From contig NZ_JADKYT010000003.1 of the NCBI RefSeq assembly GCF_015354445.1, positions 533,907 through 597,906 on the forward strand: a DNA stretch of 64,000 nt, in the 5' to 3' direction. The notes beneath the pieces are model-generated. The model was not told the DNA's origin, searched no databases, and saw only the letters and a list, made by a program, of their open reading frames with translations. The stretch's first letter is position 1, and the number at the start of each line of letters is the position of its first letter. Below, one piece after another: positions 34,609 to 43,873 of this stretch. Origin of the DNA: Methylophilus sp. QUAN (GTDB taxonomy: Bacteria; Pseudomonadota; Gammaproteobacteria; Burkholderiales; Methylophilaceae). The position numbers and the translations under genes were made by a program.

Positions 34609-37600
34609 TGAGCACGCCACACCACAGCGAAGAAGCACAGGCCTCTCCAGGCTTCAACCTGTCGACCTGGGCGCTCAAAAACCAGGCACTGGTGCTGTAT
34701 TTTATTGTTCTGACATTGCTAGGCGGCATCTTTGCCTACACACATCTGGGCCAGTCTGAAGACCCGCCATTCACCTTTAAAGTCATGCTGATCCGCAGCA
34801 GCTGGCCAGGCGCCTCAGCCCAGGAAGTCGAGCAGCAAGTCACGGACAAAATTGAGAAAAAGCTGCAAGAAATCCCGTCTATCGACTATACCAGTAGCTA
34901 TTCCCGGCCCGGCGAATCAGTGGTGTTTATCGTTATTCGCGACAATACGTTTTCGGAGAAAATCCCGGACTTGTGGTACCAGGTACGCAAGAAAATCGGC
35001 GACATCCGCCATACCTTTCCCAGCGACCTGCAAAGCCTGACCTTTAATGACGAATTCAGTGATGTCTACGGCACCATGTATGCCATCACAGCGGACGGCC
35101 TCAATCCGCAACAATTAAAACGACAAGCGGAATGGGTACGGGCGCGCCTGCTCAAATTGCCCGACGTGGAGAAAGTCGATTTATTTGGCGAACAGCCACA
35201 AAAAATCATTATTGAAATTTCCAACCAGAAACTGACCTCTCTTGGCATTAGTCCGGCGCAATTAGCACAACTGCTGCGACAGCAAAACGCAGTCACAGGC
35301 GCAGGCACCTTCGATACAGGCCCGGAAAGAATCCGGCTGGATGTGAGTGGCCGCTTACAAACCCTGGAAGAGCTGCGCCAATTCCCGATCCGGGCAGGCA
35401 ACCAGAACCTGACCCTGGGCGATATCGCCACCATCAAGCATGGTTATGCTAATCCGCCCGCACAACGCATCCACTTTAACGGCACAGCTGCTTTACTGAT
35501 TGGCGTCAGTATGCAACAGGGCGGCGACGTCATCGCCCTGGGCAAAGCCATGCAGCAAACCATCACCAGCGTACAAAAGCAATTGCCTGTCGGCGTGCAA
35601 TTGCAACTGGTCACCTCGCAGCCAGACATCGTGCAACACTCGGTACATGACTTTGTACGCTCGCTCAGCGAAGCGCTGATTATCGTGCTGGCTGTCAGCC
35701 TGCTCTCACTGGGATGGCGTACCGGCATTGTGGTCGCAGTGGCGATTCCCATTGTGCTGGCAGGCACTTTCCTGCTCATGGATTGGCTGGACATCGGCTT
35801 GCACAAAATCTCACTGGGCGCGCTGATTCTGGCGCTGGGCCTGCTGGTGGATGACGCGATTATTGCGGTTGAAATGATGGCCGCCAAAATGGAGCAAGGC
35901 TGGGACCGCATGCAAGCGGCATCGTTTGCCTACACCTCCACCGCCATGCCCATGCTGACCGGCACCCTGGTCACGGTGGCGGGCTTCTTGCCGATTGCCA
36001 CCGCCGTATCGTCAACGGGCGAATACACGCGTTCTATTTTCCAGGTTTCGGCTATTTCACTGACACTGTCCTGGATCGCAGCAGTCATCGTGATTCCTTT
36101 CCTCGGCTATCACTTGTTACCCAAGGCCAAACACGCCACCAGCGAAGCAAGTGCTCACCATCCGGCATCCCTCTATGAAACAAGGTTCTACCTGCGACTA
36201 CAAAGCATTGTCACCTGGTGCGTGCAGCACAAGGGCAGCGTTATCCTGGCGACCATCGCCCTGTTTGTAGTGGCCATGTTGAGCTTCGGCAAGGTGCAAC
36301 AACAGTTCTTCCCAGACTCCACACGGCTTGAGGTTGTGGTTGATTTACGCCTGGCCGAAAACGCCAGCGACCAGTCCACTGATGCGGCCGTCAGCCAACT
36401 GGAACAATGGCTGCAACACTGGCAGAAACAGCATGGCGCAGTGCAAAACGTGGTGTCTTATGTCGGCTCGGGCGCGCCACGCTACTACCTACCGCTGGAT
36501 GTGCAATTACCACATCGCGCCTTTGCCCAACTGGTGATTCTGACCAACAACCTGGCGCAACGCGAGGCACTGCGCAACGACCTGCTGGCACTGTTTGAAC
36601 ACGATTTCCCGCAATTACGCGGCTCTGTGCTGCGCCTGGAAAACGGCCCGCCGGTGGGCTTCCCGGTACAGTTTCGCGTCGACGGGCAAAACCTGCCAGC
36701 CATTCGTGATGTTGCACACAAAATTGCTGATGCCATGCGCGCCAACCCGCATTTGCGTAATGTGCAACTGGGCTGGGAAGAGCCGAGCAAGGTCATTCAT
36801 GTCGATATCGACCAGCACAAAGCCAGGTTGTTAGGTGTGAATTCGACAGACATTGCGCAATTGCTGAATACGCAATACTTCGAACAAGTGGTCAGCGAGT
36901 TCAGGGAAGGCAACGAACGCATAGACCTGGTCATGCGCAGCAGCAATGAACAGCATGCCCAGCTATCACAACTGGCGCAATTAACGGTGTTAAGCCAGCG
37001 TGGCGAGCGCGTACCGTTGGCGCAAGTGGCCAATATTCACCATGGTTTTGAAGAGGGCGTGATCTGGCGACGCAACCGTGTGCCTTCGCTCACCGTACGT
37101 GCGCATCTACGCGGCAATATGCAAGCGCCGGTGGTGTCTACTCAAATTCAACAAGCGATTGCGCCTATTTTGGAAAAGCTTCCTCCCGGGGTCACGGTTG
37201 AAACCGGTGGTGCGATTGAAGAGGCAGCCAAGGGCGCCACATCGGTGGCCAAAGGCGCACCGCTGTTTTTAGCCGTTGTGTTTACCTTGCTCATGTTGCA
37301 ACTTCGCAGTATTTCCAACGTCATCCTGGTGGTGCTCACAGCGCCGCTGGGCATGATAGGCATCACCTTTGCCCTGCTCATTTTCAATATGCCGTTTGGC
37401 TTTGTCGCCATGCTGGGCAGCATTGCACTGTCTGGCATGATCATGCGCAACTCGGTGATCCTGGTCGACCAGATCAAGCAGGATATTGCCGAAGGCGCCT
37501 CGCTGGAACAAGCGGTAGTGCAATCCACCGTGCGTCGTTTCCGGCCGATTGTACTGACGGCAGCCGCGGCCATCCTCGCCATGATTCCGCTCACACGCAG

Positions 37601-37745
37601 CGTGTTTTTTGGCCCGATGGCGGTAGCGATTATGGGCGGGCTGGCAGCAGCAACCATCCTGACCATTTTGTTTGTGCCCGCGCTGTATACATTCTGGGCC
37701 GGATTCACGGCAAGAACCATGCAATCACGGTGCAATAAACTATAA
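34608..37745 (+). CDS. RND efflux pump, inner-membrane transporter
   Basis: 1045 residues, full-length HAE1-type RND protein with 12 membrane helices and two large periplasmic loops. The proton-relay acids are in helix 4 (LALGLLVDDAIIAVEMM) and the family signature PGASAQEVEQQVTDKIEKKL follows the first helix. It exports hydrophobic compounds or drugs with proton influx. The start LGQSEDPPFTFKVMLI resembles the MexK/TriC-type branch. The substrate cannot be told from sequence. Confidence 0.95.
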   Translation: MSTPHHSEEAQASPGFNLSTWALKNQALVLYFIVLTLLGGIFAYTHLGQSEDPPFTFKVMLIRSSWPGASAQEVEQQVTDKIEKKLQEIPSIDYTSSYSRPGESVVFIVIRDNTFSEKIPDLWYQVRKKIGDIRHTFPSDLQSLTFNDEFSDVYGTMYAITADGLNPQQLKRQAEWVRARLLKLPDVEKVDLFGEQPQKIIIEISNQKLTSLGISPAQLAQLLRQQNAVTGAGTFDTGPERIRLDVSGRLQTLEELRQFPIRAGNQNLTLGDIATIKHGYANPPAQRIHFNGTAALLIGVSMQQGGDVIALGKAMQQTITSVQKQLPVGVQLQLVTSQPDIVQHSVHDFVRSLSEALIIVLAVSLLSLGWRTGIVVAVAIPIVLAGTFLLMDWLDIGLHKISLGALILALGLLVDDAIIAVEMMAAKMEQGWDRMQAASFAYTSTAMPMLTGTLVTVAGFLPIATAVSSTGEYTRSIFQVSAISLTLSWIAAVIVIPFLGYHLLPKAKHATSEASAHHPASLYETRFYLRLQSIVTWCVQHKGSVILATIALFVVAMLSFGKVQQQFFPDSTRLEVVVDLRLAENASDQSTDAAVSQLEQWLQHWQKQHGAVQNVVSYVGSGAPRYYLPLDVQLPHRAFAQLVILTNNLAQREALRNDLLALFEHDFPQLRGSVLRLENGPPVGFPVQFRVDGQNLPAIRDVAHKIADAMRANPHLRNVQLGWEEPSKVIHVDIDQHKARLLGVNSTDIAQLLNTQYFEQVVSEFREGNERIDLVMRSSNEQHAQLSQLAQLTVLSQRGERVPLAQVANIHHGFEEGVIWRRNRVPSLTVRAHLRGNMQAPVVSTQIQQAIAPILEKLPPGVTVETGGAIEEAAKGATSVAKGAPLFLAVVFTLLMLQLRSISNVILVVLTAPLGMIGITFALLIFNMPFGFVAMLGSIALSGMIMRNSVILVDQIKQDIAEGASLEQAVVQSTVRRFRPIVLTAAAAILAMIPLTRSVFFGPMAVAIMGGLAAATILTILFVPALYTFWAGFTARTMQSRCNKL

Positions 37746-37780
37746 TACGAGCATCAATAATCGACATTGGGATTCAAGAC

Positions 37781-38437
37781 ATGACAGATCAGGCAACCGC
37801 ACGTTTTAACATGATTGAGCAACAGATTCGCACCTGGGAGGTGCTGGACCCGCAAGTACTGGCGACGTTAAACAATATGCCACGCGAAGCCTTTGTCCCG
37901 GAAGCCTATCGCGGACTGGCGTTTGCCGATATCGAGATCCCATTGGCACATGGTCAGCAAATGCTCAGCCCTAAAGTGGAAGGCCGCTTTTTGCAGGCGC
38001 TGCAACTGCAAGCCAAAGATAAAGTGTTGCTGGTAGGCGCCGGCAGTGGCTACCTGGCAGCCCTGATGGCACAGCATTGCGCACAAGTGACTGCATTGGA
38101 AATCTTCCCCGAGTTATGCGCACAAGCGACGCAATCGCTGACCAAACAAGGCATTCAAAACGTGCAGGTGATTGAGTTAGACGGCCACAACGGTTACGAA
38201 TCACAAGCCCCTTACGACGCGATTGTGTTTACGGCGTCCAGCCCGGTCGAGCCAGAAGGTGTACGCTACCAGCTCAGCATCGGCGGACGCCTGCTGATAG
38301 TGCTGGGTCAGGCACCAGTGATGCAAGCCACCCTGATTCAGCGTCTGGCAGAGCATAGTTACAAACAGGATGTGCTGTTTGAAACCAGCCTGGCGGAAAT
38401 GCAAAATGCCCCACAGGCTCAGGTATTCAGCTTTTAA
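37781..38437 (+). CDS. pcm: Protein-L-isoaspartate O-methyltransferase
   Basis: 218 residues. It methylates isoaspartyl residues in aged proteins with S-adenosylmethionine. The SAM motif is VLLVGAGSGYLAALMA, preceded by DIEIPLAHGQQMLSPKVEGRFLQAL, where the canonical substrate-loop Pro-Tyr-Met is divergent. It lies 35 bases after the RND pump and just ahead of the TolC-type gene; pcm next to tolC is a common proteobacterial order. Confidence 0.92.
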   Translation: MTDQATARFNMIEQQIRTWEVLDPQVLATLNNMPREAFVPEAYRGLAFADIEIPLAHGQQMLSPKVEGRFLQALQLQAKDKVLLVGAGSGYLAALMAQHCAQVTALEIFPELCAQATQSLTKQGIQNVQVIELDGHNGYESQAPYDAIVFTASSPVEPEGVRYQLSIGGRLLIVLGQAPVMQATLIQRLAEHSYKQDVLFETSLAEMQNAPQAQVFSF

Positions 38438-38466
38438 ACCTCTCAGCCATTACACCCAAGACGCCT

Positions 38467-39813
38467 ATGACCTTCAGCCGCCCTGCTCACTGGATATTGC
38501 TCCTAAGCAGCCTTTGGCTGGGGCCATGGGCAGCAGCCGCCCCGCAAAGCTTGTTTGATGTTTATCTGCAAGCCAAGCAAAACGACCCGCAACTGGCGGC
38601 GGCTGGCCATGGCAACCTGGCGGCACAAGAGCTGATTGAGCAAGCCAAGGCAGGCTACCGCCCCAACGTGGCGCTCAGTGCCAGCACCACTGCCAATCAC
38701 ACCGACCTAAAGTACAACACCGCCAATGTACCGCTGCCAGCAGGTGTCAACCGTTTTGAAGGCTATGCCGCCAAAGTGGAAGCGCGACAGCCCATCTACC
38801 GCAAAGAGAATCTTGAGCGCATAGACTTAAGCAAGGTGCAGGTCAGCGTCACCGACAAGCAGCTACACCTGACCCAGCAACAACTGATGCTGCGCACCAC
38901 ACAGGCCTATTTTGATGTGCTGCAGGCACAAGATCGCATAGAATTGCTGGCCGCGCAAAAACAAGCCATCCAGCAACAGCTGCAACAGGCCAAAGCCAGC
39001 TTTGAGACCGGGATCACGACCGTTACTGACCTACACGAAGCGCAGGCACGCTACGACCTGATCGTGGCCCAGGAAATTGCGGCAGAAAATGAGCAAGCTG
39101 TGGCGCAGCATAGCCTGCAAGCCATCATAGGCAACCCGCCACAAACGCTGGCAAAAGTGCGTGACGACCTGCAAATCACACCGGCCCTCAAGCCTATGCA
39201 AGACTGGCAAACTGTGACTGCCGCCAGCAACCTGAATATCCAGATCCAGCAGGCACAGATTGACATCAGTGACCGCAATATCAGCATCGCCCAATCCGGA
39301 CACTACCCCACCCTGGATGCGGTCGCCAGCTACACCGATAGCCACTACAACGGTAGCCAAAACCGCTTTGGGACAGACCTGCAAAATGCGGTGATAGGCG
39401 TAGAGCTCAACGTGCCGATTTATCTGGGTGGCGCGGTAGACTCTCGCATCAGGCAGGCGTCATATAACAAGCAGAAGGCACAGGATGATCTCGAAAACGT
39501 CCACCGCCAGACCATGTTGGAAACACAACGTGCTTACCTAGGCTTGAGTAGCAGCATTGCACAAATCAAGGCACTGGAACAGGCCTTGCAAAGCAGCCAA
39601 AGTCAGTTAGATGCCACCAAGCTCGGCTATGAAGTCGGCATCCGCACCAGCGTAGACCTGCTTAATGCCAGACAACAACACTTTAGCGCCAAACGCGATT
39701 TATTGCAGGCCCGCTACAACTACCTGGTCAGCATCATCCGCCTAAAAACGGCCAGCGGCATTATCAACGAAGCCGACCTGCAGGACATAGACCAGCAACT
39801 CACCAAGAGATAG
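38467..39813 (+). CDS. tolC: TolC family outer-membrane efflux channel
   Basis: 448 residues with a signal peptide (ending near WAAAAP). The two-fold repeat of TolC is visible: each half has a Leu/Gln/Ala-rich coiled-coil (TTQAYFDVLQAQDRIELLAAQKQAIQ in one; TQRAYLGLSSSIAQIKALEQAL in the other) around a beta strand pair. It forms the trimeric tunnel for RND and type I export and probably serves the pump upstream. An isochorismatase-like gene follows after 2 bases. Confidence 0.92.
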   Translation: MTFSRPAHWILLLSSLWLGPWAAAAPQSLFDVYLQAKQNDPQLAAAGHGNLAAQELIEQAKAGYRPNVALSASTTANHTDLKYNTANVPLPAGVNRFEGYAAKVEARQPIYRKENLERIDLSKVQVSVTDKQLHLTQQQLMLRTTQAYFDVLQAQDRIELLAAQKQAIQQQLQQAKASFETGITTVTDLHEAQARYDLIVAQEIAAENEQAVAQHSLQAIIGNPPQTLAKVRDDLQITPALKPMQDWQTVTAASNLNIQIQQAQIDISDRNISIAQSGHYPTLDAVASYTDSHYNGSQNRFGTDLQNAVIGVELNVPIYLGGAVDSRIRQASYNKQKAQDDLENVHRQTMLETQRAYLGLSSSIAQIKALEQALQSSQSQLDATKLGYEVGIRTSVDLLNARQQHFSAKRDLLQARYNYLVSIIRLKTASGIINEADLQDIDQQLTKR

Positions 39814-39815
39814 CC

Positions 39816-40370
39816 ATGAAATCTGCCATAGCCAGCACAGATGCTGTTTGGATGTTGATTGATGTACAAACGCGGCTATGCCCCGTGATGCCAGAAGCTG
39901 CCATGGCAACGGTGAGCAAGAATATCCAACGCTTGCTGCAAGCAGCGCAATTACTGAATATTCCGCTGTGGGTCACCGAGCAATACCCAGAAAAACTGGG
40001 CGAGACTTTGCCAGAATTGCAATCTTTATTGCCTGATTACACACCCAGATACGCAAAACTCGCCTTCTCTGCCTGGCAAGAGCCGACACTGCAAGCGTCG
40101 TCCATCAGCGTTGCGCCGCAAGTAGTGCTATTTGGGCTGGAGGCGCATATTTGCGTGTTACAAACCGCACTCGATGCCCTGGCTGCGGGCAAACAAGTGT
40201 TTATTGTTGAAGACGCCGTGATTTCGCGCGATATTGCCAATCGCAACAATGCCATCGAACGCCTGCGCGCGGCCGGTTGCATCATCACCAATACCGAATC
40301 CATGCTGTTTGAACCCATGCAGAGCGCCACACATGCACAATTCAAAGCGATCTCTGCGCTGATTCGTTAA
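39816..40370 (+). CDS. Isochorismatase-like hydrolase (YcaC-type)
   Basis: 184 residues, a single cysteine-hydrolase domain. The catalytic Asp is in [15 protein letters not shown], the Lys in YAKLAFSAW, and the nucleophile Cys in [18 protein letters not shown]. This is the YcaC-like branch, whose substrate is unknown. It is translated right after tolC (2-base gap), so it is probably co-expressed. Confidence 0.9.
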   Translation: MKSAIASTDAVWMLIDVQTRLCPVMPEAAMATVSKNIQRLLQAAQLLNIPLWVTEQYPEKLGETLPELQSLLPDYTPRYAKLAFSAWQEPTLQASSISVAPQVVLFGLEAHICVLQTALDALAAGKQVFIVEDAVISRDIANRNNAIERLRAAGCIITNTESMLFEPMQSATHAQFKAISALIR

Positions 40371-40387
40371 TACTGCCGGTACGCCAT

Positions 40388-40726
40388 ATGACGCAAATCG
40401 AATGGAATGACTTTACCAAAGTGGAGTTAAGAGTGGGGCGCGTGATTGCCGCCGAAGTGTTTGCCGAAGCACGCAAACCCGCTTACAAACTGCAGATAGA
40501 CTTTGGCCCAGAGATTGGCGTACGCAAATCCAGTGCTCAAATCACAGCGCTTTACAGTCCGGAAAGTTTAATCGGCAAACAAGTGGTCGCCGTGGTGAAT
40601 TTCCCGCCCAAACAAATCGGGCCCTTGATGTCAGAATGCCTGGTCACCGGTTTTCATGATACCGAAGGGCGCGTCACCCTGTGCGTACCCGAGCACGACG
40701 TCCCGCTTGGCACCAAACTACTCTAA
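40388..40726 (+). CDS. csaA: tRNA-binding domain protein CsaA
   Basis: 112 residues, a single EMAP/tRNA-binding OB-fold. The sequence [32 protein letters not shown] and [28 protein letters not shown] are characteristic of CsaA, a dimeric export-related chaperone that also binds tRNA. No signal peptide. It follows the hydrolase gene and precedes the GNAT gene by 19 bases. Confidence 0.93.
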   Translation: MTQIEWNDFTKVELRVGRVIAAEVFAEARKPAYKLQIDFGPEIGVRKSSAQITALYSPESLIGKQVVAVVNFPPKQIGPLMSECLVTGFHDTEGRVTLCVPEHDVPLGTKLL

Positions 40727-40745
40727 CACCGGCACAAAGTACACT

Positions 40746-41243
40746 ATGCATATCCGTGAAGCCACCCTTGCTGATTTTGACCAGATCTGGCCGATCTTTC
40801 AGGAGATTGTCGCAGCAGGCGACACCTACGCCTACCCGCGCGAAACCACACGCGAGCAAGCCATTAATCTGTGGCTGGAAACGCCCAGAAAAACCTTTGT
40901 TGCTGAGGAGAATGATCAGATTCTCGGCACCTATTACATCAAAACCAACCAGCAAGGCCCTGGTGATCATGTGTGTAATTGTGGCTATATGGTTTCGTCA
41001 CAAGCGCGTGGCCGAGGCCTGGCCACCACCATGTGTGAACACTCGCAACAAGTTGCGAAATCACTAGGCTATCTCGCCATGCAATTTAACTTTGTCGCCT
41101 CAAGCAACGAGGGTGCCGTGAGCTTATGGACTAAATTAGGATTTGAAATCGTAGGTAGATTGCCGAAGGCGTTTAATCATCCACACAAGGGCTATGTGGA
41201 TGCATTGGTCATGTATAAGTGGTTCACTACCCGGTCAGAATAA
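40746..41243 (+). CDS. GNAT-family N-acetyltransferase
   Basis: 165 residues from the ATG at 40746 (MHIREATLADFDQIWPIFQEIV); an upstream in-frame start overlapping csaA gives no conserved sequence. Acetyl-CoA binding motif A is GYMVSSQARGRGLATTMCEHS, with motif B MQFNFVASSNEGAVSLWTKLGFEIVGRLP. Its closest types are phosphinothricin/aminoglycoside-like acetyltransferases, but the substrate is not predictable. Confidence 0.9.
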   Translation: MHIREATLADFDQIWPIFQEIVAAGDTYAYPRETTREQAINLWLETPRKTFVAEENDQILGTYYIKTNQQGPGDHVCNCGYMVSSQARGRGLATTMCEHSQQVAKSLGYLAMQFNFVASSNEGAVSLWTKLGFEIVGRLPKAFNHPHKGYVDALVMYKWFTTRSE

Positions 41244-41254
41244 GCGTGTTTACC

Positions 41255-41659
41255 TTACCTCGGGATAATATGTACCTTGGCATGCGTTACACCTGTTTGT
41301 GACGAAATAGCATTCACGCACTCCTCTACTTCGGCGATCTTGCCTTTCAATATGACCGTTTCCATACAGTGATCATGATCCAAATGCACATGCTGTGCAG
41401 TAATAATCACGTGATGGTGTGCATGCTGTAACTGGTTCACGCGGCTGGCGAGTTGCCGCTCATGATGGTTATAGACGTAACTGAGCGACGCGACGCAATC
41501 GGCCTGGGTGTGGTTATTGTTTTGCATGACGTCCTCATCAAGGGCTTTGCGCACCAGGTCACGAAAGGCTTCTGAGCGATTCACGTAGGCTTTGACGGCC
41601 ACCAGTTGGTCAAAGGCGTCGGCCAGGTCGTCCTCAACTGAAATCGTGATGCGTCGCAT
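41255..41659 (-). CDS. nikR: Nickel-responsive regulator NikR
   Basis: 134 residues. The N-terminal ribbon-helix-helix (MRRITISVEDDLADAFDQLV) binds DNA and the C-terminal ACT-like domain binds Ni(II). Nickel ligands match the E. coli pattern: a His in QLQHAHHH, then H90, H92 and C98 in QHVHLDHDHCME. With nickel it represses uptake genes. It lies 14 bases after the TonB-dependent receptor gene, forming an operon; a near-canonical operator sits at the receptor start (43713-43739). Confidence 0.95.
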   Translation of the reverse strand: MRRITISVEDDLADAFDQLVAVKAYVNRSEAFRDLVRKALDEDVMQNNNHTQADCVASLSYVYNHHERQLASRVNQLQHAHHHVIITAQHVHLDHDHCMETVILKGKIAEVEECVNAISSQTGVTHAKVHIIPR

Positions 41660-41673
41660 GGGCTAAGTCCTCG

Positions 41674-43737
41674 CTAAAACTGATAGGTCAATGTGAGTCG
41701 TGCAGCTCTGGGTTCTACCGGGTGAAAGTGAATATCATTGACCGGTGCAGCCTCGCCTTTGAGTTGCGACTCATAGTAATAGTCGATATCGCTGGCCTCG
41801 CGGTCAAACAGGTTAAACACATCCAGTGTCAGGCTGGTGCGTTGATTATACCGGTAGCCGATGCGGGCATAGGTAAGGAACGTGGCGTTTGAGCGCACAG
41901 AATTATCTTCTATCAGCGCCCTCGGGCCAAAGTAGCGTAATTGCATGCTGCCAAACCAGTTGCCCCAGTTTGTCACTGTTGCCCCTAGGGAGGCCACTTT
42001 GTTGATTGCGCCGGGGATGTATTGTCCTGCTGGGTCGTGGTCTCTAAAGCGGGCTTTGGAGAGTGCAACATCCATATCGAGCAATAGCCAGTCGTTGACG
42101 ACGTAGTGGTTATTCCACTCCACACCATAGCGGCGGCTGGCGCGGCTGGGTTCAGTTTCACCGGCATCGCCAACAAATAACAATTCGGAGTCCATATCCA
42201 GTTGCCAGATGGCCAAAGAGCTTTGCAAACCAGGCACCCACTCGCTTCTGACGCCAATCTCGCTGCCGCGAGTGCTCACCAAGGGGGTAACAGGCAAGGC
42301 AGCAGAACCATCTAGCAGGCGGGTTTGCGTGGCAGCGCGCGCATCGTTGCTATGAAAGCCTTTGCCAATATTGTAGAAAAATTCTGTATTCGCCCACGGC
42401 CCGAAAATGACCGAAAACTTGGGTGAGGTAATGCCATCGCCGACATGACCAGCGTTACCTGCCAGGCTGCTTTTGACATCGAACTGATAGCGATCATAAC
42501 GTAAGCCTGCCACTGTGCGCAGCTTCTCATGCCACCATAGCGTGTTTTCAGCATAAATACCGGCACTGCTTTCCTCTACCTTATCTGACCGTATCTGTGA
42601 CAAGCGCTGCGTTTGCGCCGTCTTGTAGAGCGCCACTGGTGACAACTTGTCATACCGTGTTTGCAAGCCCAGTTTATTGTCCATCGCCATGCCGGCAATT
42701 TCACCTAGCCAAGACTTGCTAAGATTGAGGCCCAGCATGGTGCGCTGTTCACTTTGGTCAGTCTGGTCACCATTGACGGGATCACTTAGAAAATAGGTAA
42801 AGTTGCCGAATAAATCAAGCTTGGAGCGGACGGCATACGCATTGATTTGCCAGCCACCATGCTGATCACGGTGGTGCTTGGCAAACGACAGGCTGTAACG
42901 TGAGGAGTCGCCGCCATCACTCGGGTCAATCGCGTCAAAACGCCCGATTTGACCGCTGCGTACAGCACGCAATGGAATCTGGTCGGTCGAATTCCAGCGA
43001 TTTTGATACGCCATTGCAGTCAGCGTCATGCCATCACGTGCATCACCTTCGCTGTAACGCAGCAAACCATTGTATTTCCTGACGCCTTCTGCCACCTGCC
43101 AGGGGCCATCATAGTGATTGACATCCAGCGCATAGAGTAAATGGCCTTGCTGCAAAGCCACAGAGTTAGCCAGCAGCATGCGCTGGTAATCGTAGCTCCC
43201 CACGGTCAGGCTGGCAATGCCTTGTGGCAACTGATTCAACAGATGTAATCTTGCCGCACCCGCAGAGGAGAAATCCCCCTCTTCGGCCGAATAGGGCCCT
43301 TTTTTGTAGTGGATATGACTTACCAGCTCCGGGATCAGAAAATTTAAATCAGTGTAGCCCTGACCATGCGCGTGGGTGCGCATATTGACCGGCATCCCGT
43401 CCACATAAGTGGCAAAGTCAGTGCCATGGTCGAGGTTAAAGCCGCGCAGGTAAAACTGGTTGGCTTTGCCGCTACCGCTGTGCTGGGTCACGATCATGCC
43501 AGGCACGAATTCAAGTATCTCGCCGATGCGCGCAATGGGACGATTTTTAATCAGGCTGGCATTGACCTTACCTTCACTGGCCGCATCTGAGGTGCCTATC
43601 GCATTGTCATAATGTGCGCGCACCTGGATTTCTTCCAGGTCTATGGACTCACTGGCTTGCGCGGAGAGTGTGACCAATACAGCCGTCTGTACATAAACCG
43701 AAGCGGCACGCCGTATGATTTTTTTATAATTGTTCAT
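41674..43737 (-). CDS. TonB-dependent receptor, candidate nickel transporter
   Basis: 687 residues. Signal peptide near residues 1-28, plug domain with VNASLIKNRPIARIGEILEFVPGMIVTQHSG and FYLRGFNLDHGTDFATYVDGMPVN, then a beta-barrel ending in Phe (LTLTYQF). A His-rich patch (NMRTHAHGQGY) lies in the plug. It imports a substrate across the outer membrane using TonB energy. Co-transcription with nikR and the NikR-type operator over its start codon point to nickel or a nickel chelate. That assignment is inference. Confidence 0.9.
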   Translation of the reverse strand: MNNYKKIIRRAASVYVQTAVLVTLSAQASESIDLEEIQVRAHYDNAIGTSDAASEGKVNASLIKNRPIARIGEILEFVPGMIVTQHSGSGKANQFYLRGFNLDHGTDFATYVDGMPVNMRTHAHGQGYTDLNFLIPELVSHIHYKKGPYSAEEGDFSSAGAARLHLLNQLPQGIASLTVGSYDYQRMLLANSVALQQGHLLYALDVNHYDGPWQVAEGVRKYNGLLRYSEGDARDGMTLTAMAYQNRWNSTDQIPLRAVRSGQIGRFDAIDPSDGGDSSRYSLSFAKHHRDQHGGWQINAYAVRSKLDLFGNFTYFLSDPVNGDQTDQSEQRTMLGLNLSKSWLGEIAGMAMDNKLGLQTRYDKLSPVALYKTAQTQRLSQIRSDKVEESSAGIYAENTLWWHEKLRTVAGLRYDRYQFDVKSSLAGNAGHVGDGITSPKFSVIFGPWANTEFFYNIGKGFHSNDARAATQTRLLDGSAALPVTPLVSTRGSEIGVRSEWVPGLQSSLAIWQLDMDSELLFVGDAGETEPSRASRRYGVEWNNHYVVNDWLLLDMDVALSKARFRDHDPAGQYIPGAINKVASLGATVTNWGNWFGSMQLRYFGPRALIEDNSVRSNATFLTYARIGYRYNQRTSLTLDVFNLFDREASDIDYYYESQLKGEAAPVNDIHFHPVEPRAARLTLTYQF

Positions 43738-43739
43738 AC
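43713..43739. promoter_or_regulatory. NikR-type operator over the receptor start codon
   Basis: GTATGA (43713-43718), 15 bases, TCATAC (43734-43739). The E. coli nik operator has the same half-sites with a 16-base spacer. The site covers the receptor ATG (43735-43737), so a bound regulator could block initiation of the receptor-nikR message. Confidence 0.7.
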
Positions 43740-43828
43740 GATGGCATTATGACGGAATGAGAAGTGTTCACCTATACGTATATTGACGCAAACATATTTT
43801 TATCCACGATGGCATGACAGACAGGCAC

Positions 43829-43857
43829 AAAAAAGCCCGCTGACGCGGGCTTTTTTT
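43829..43857. terminator. pnp terminator
   Basis: A-run, GCCCGC-TGAC-GCGGGC and a T-run. It lies 17 bases past the pnp stop and also stands upstream of the receptor gene, insulating both. Confidence 0.93.
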
Positions 43858-43873
43858 ACAACATACGACTGAC

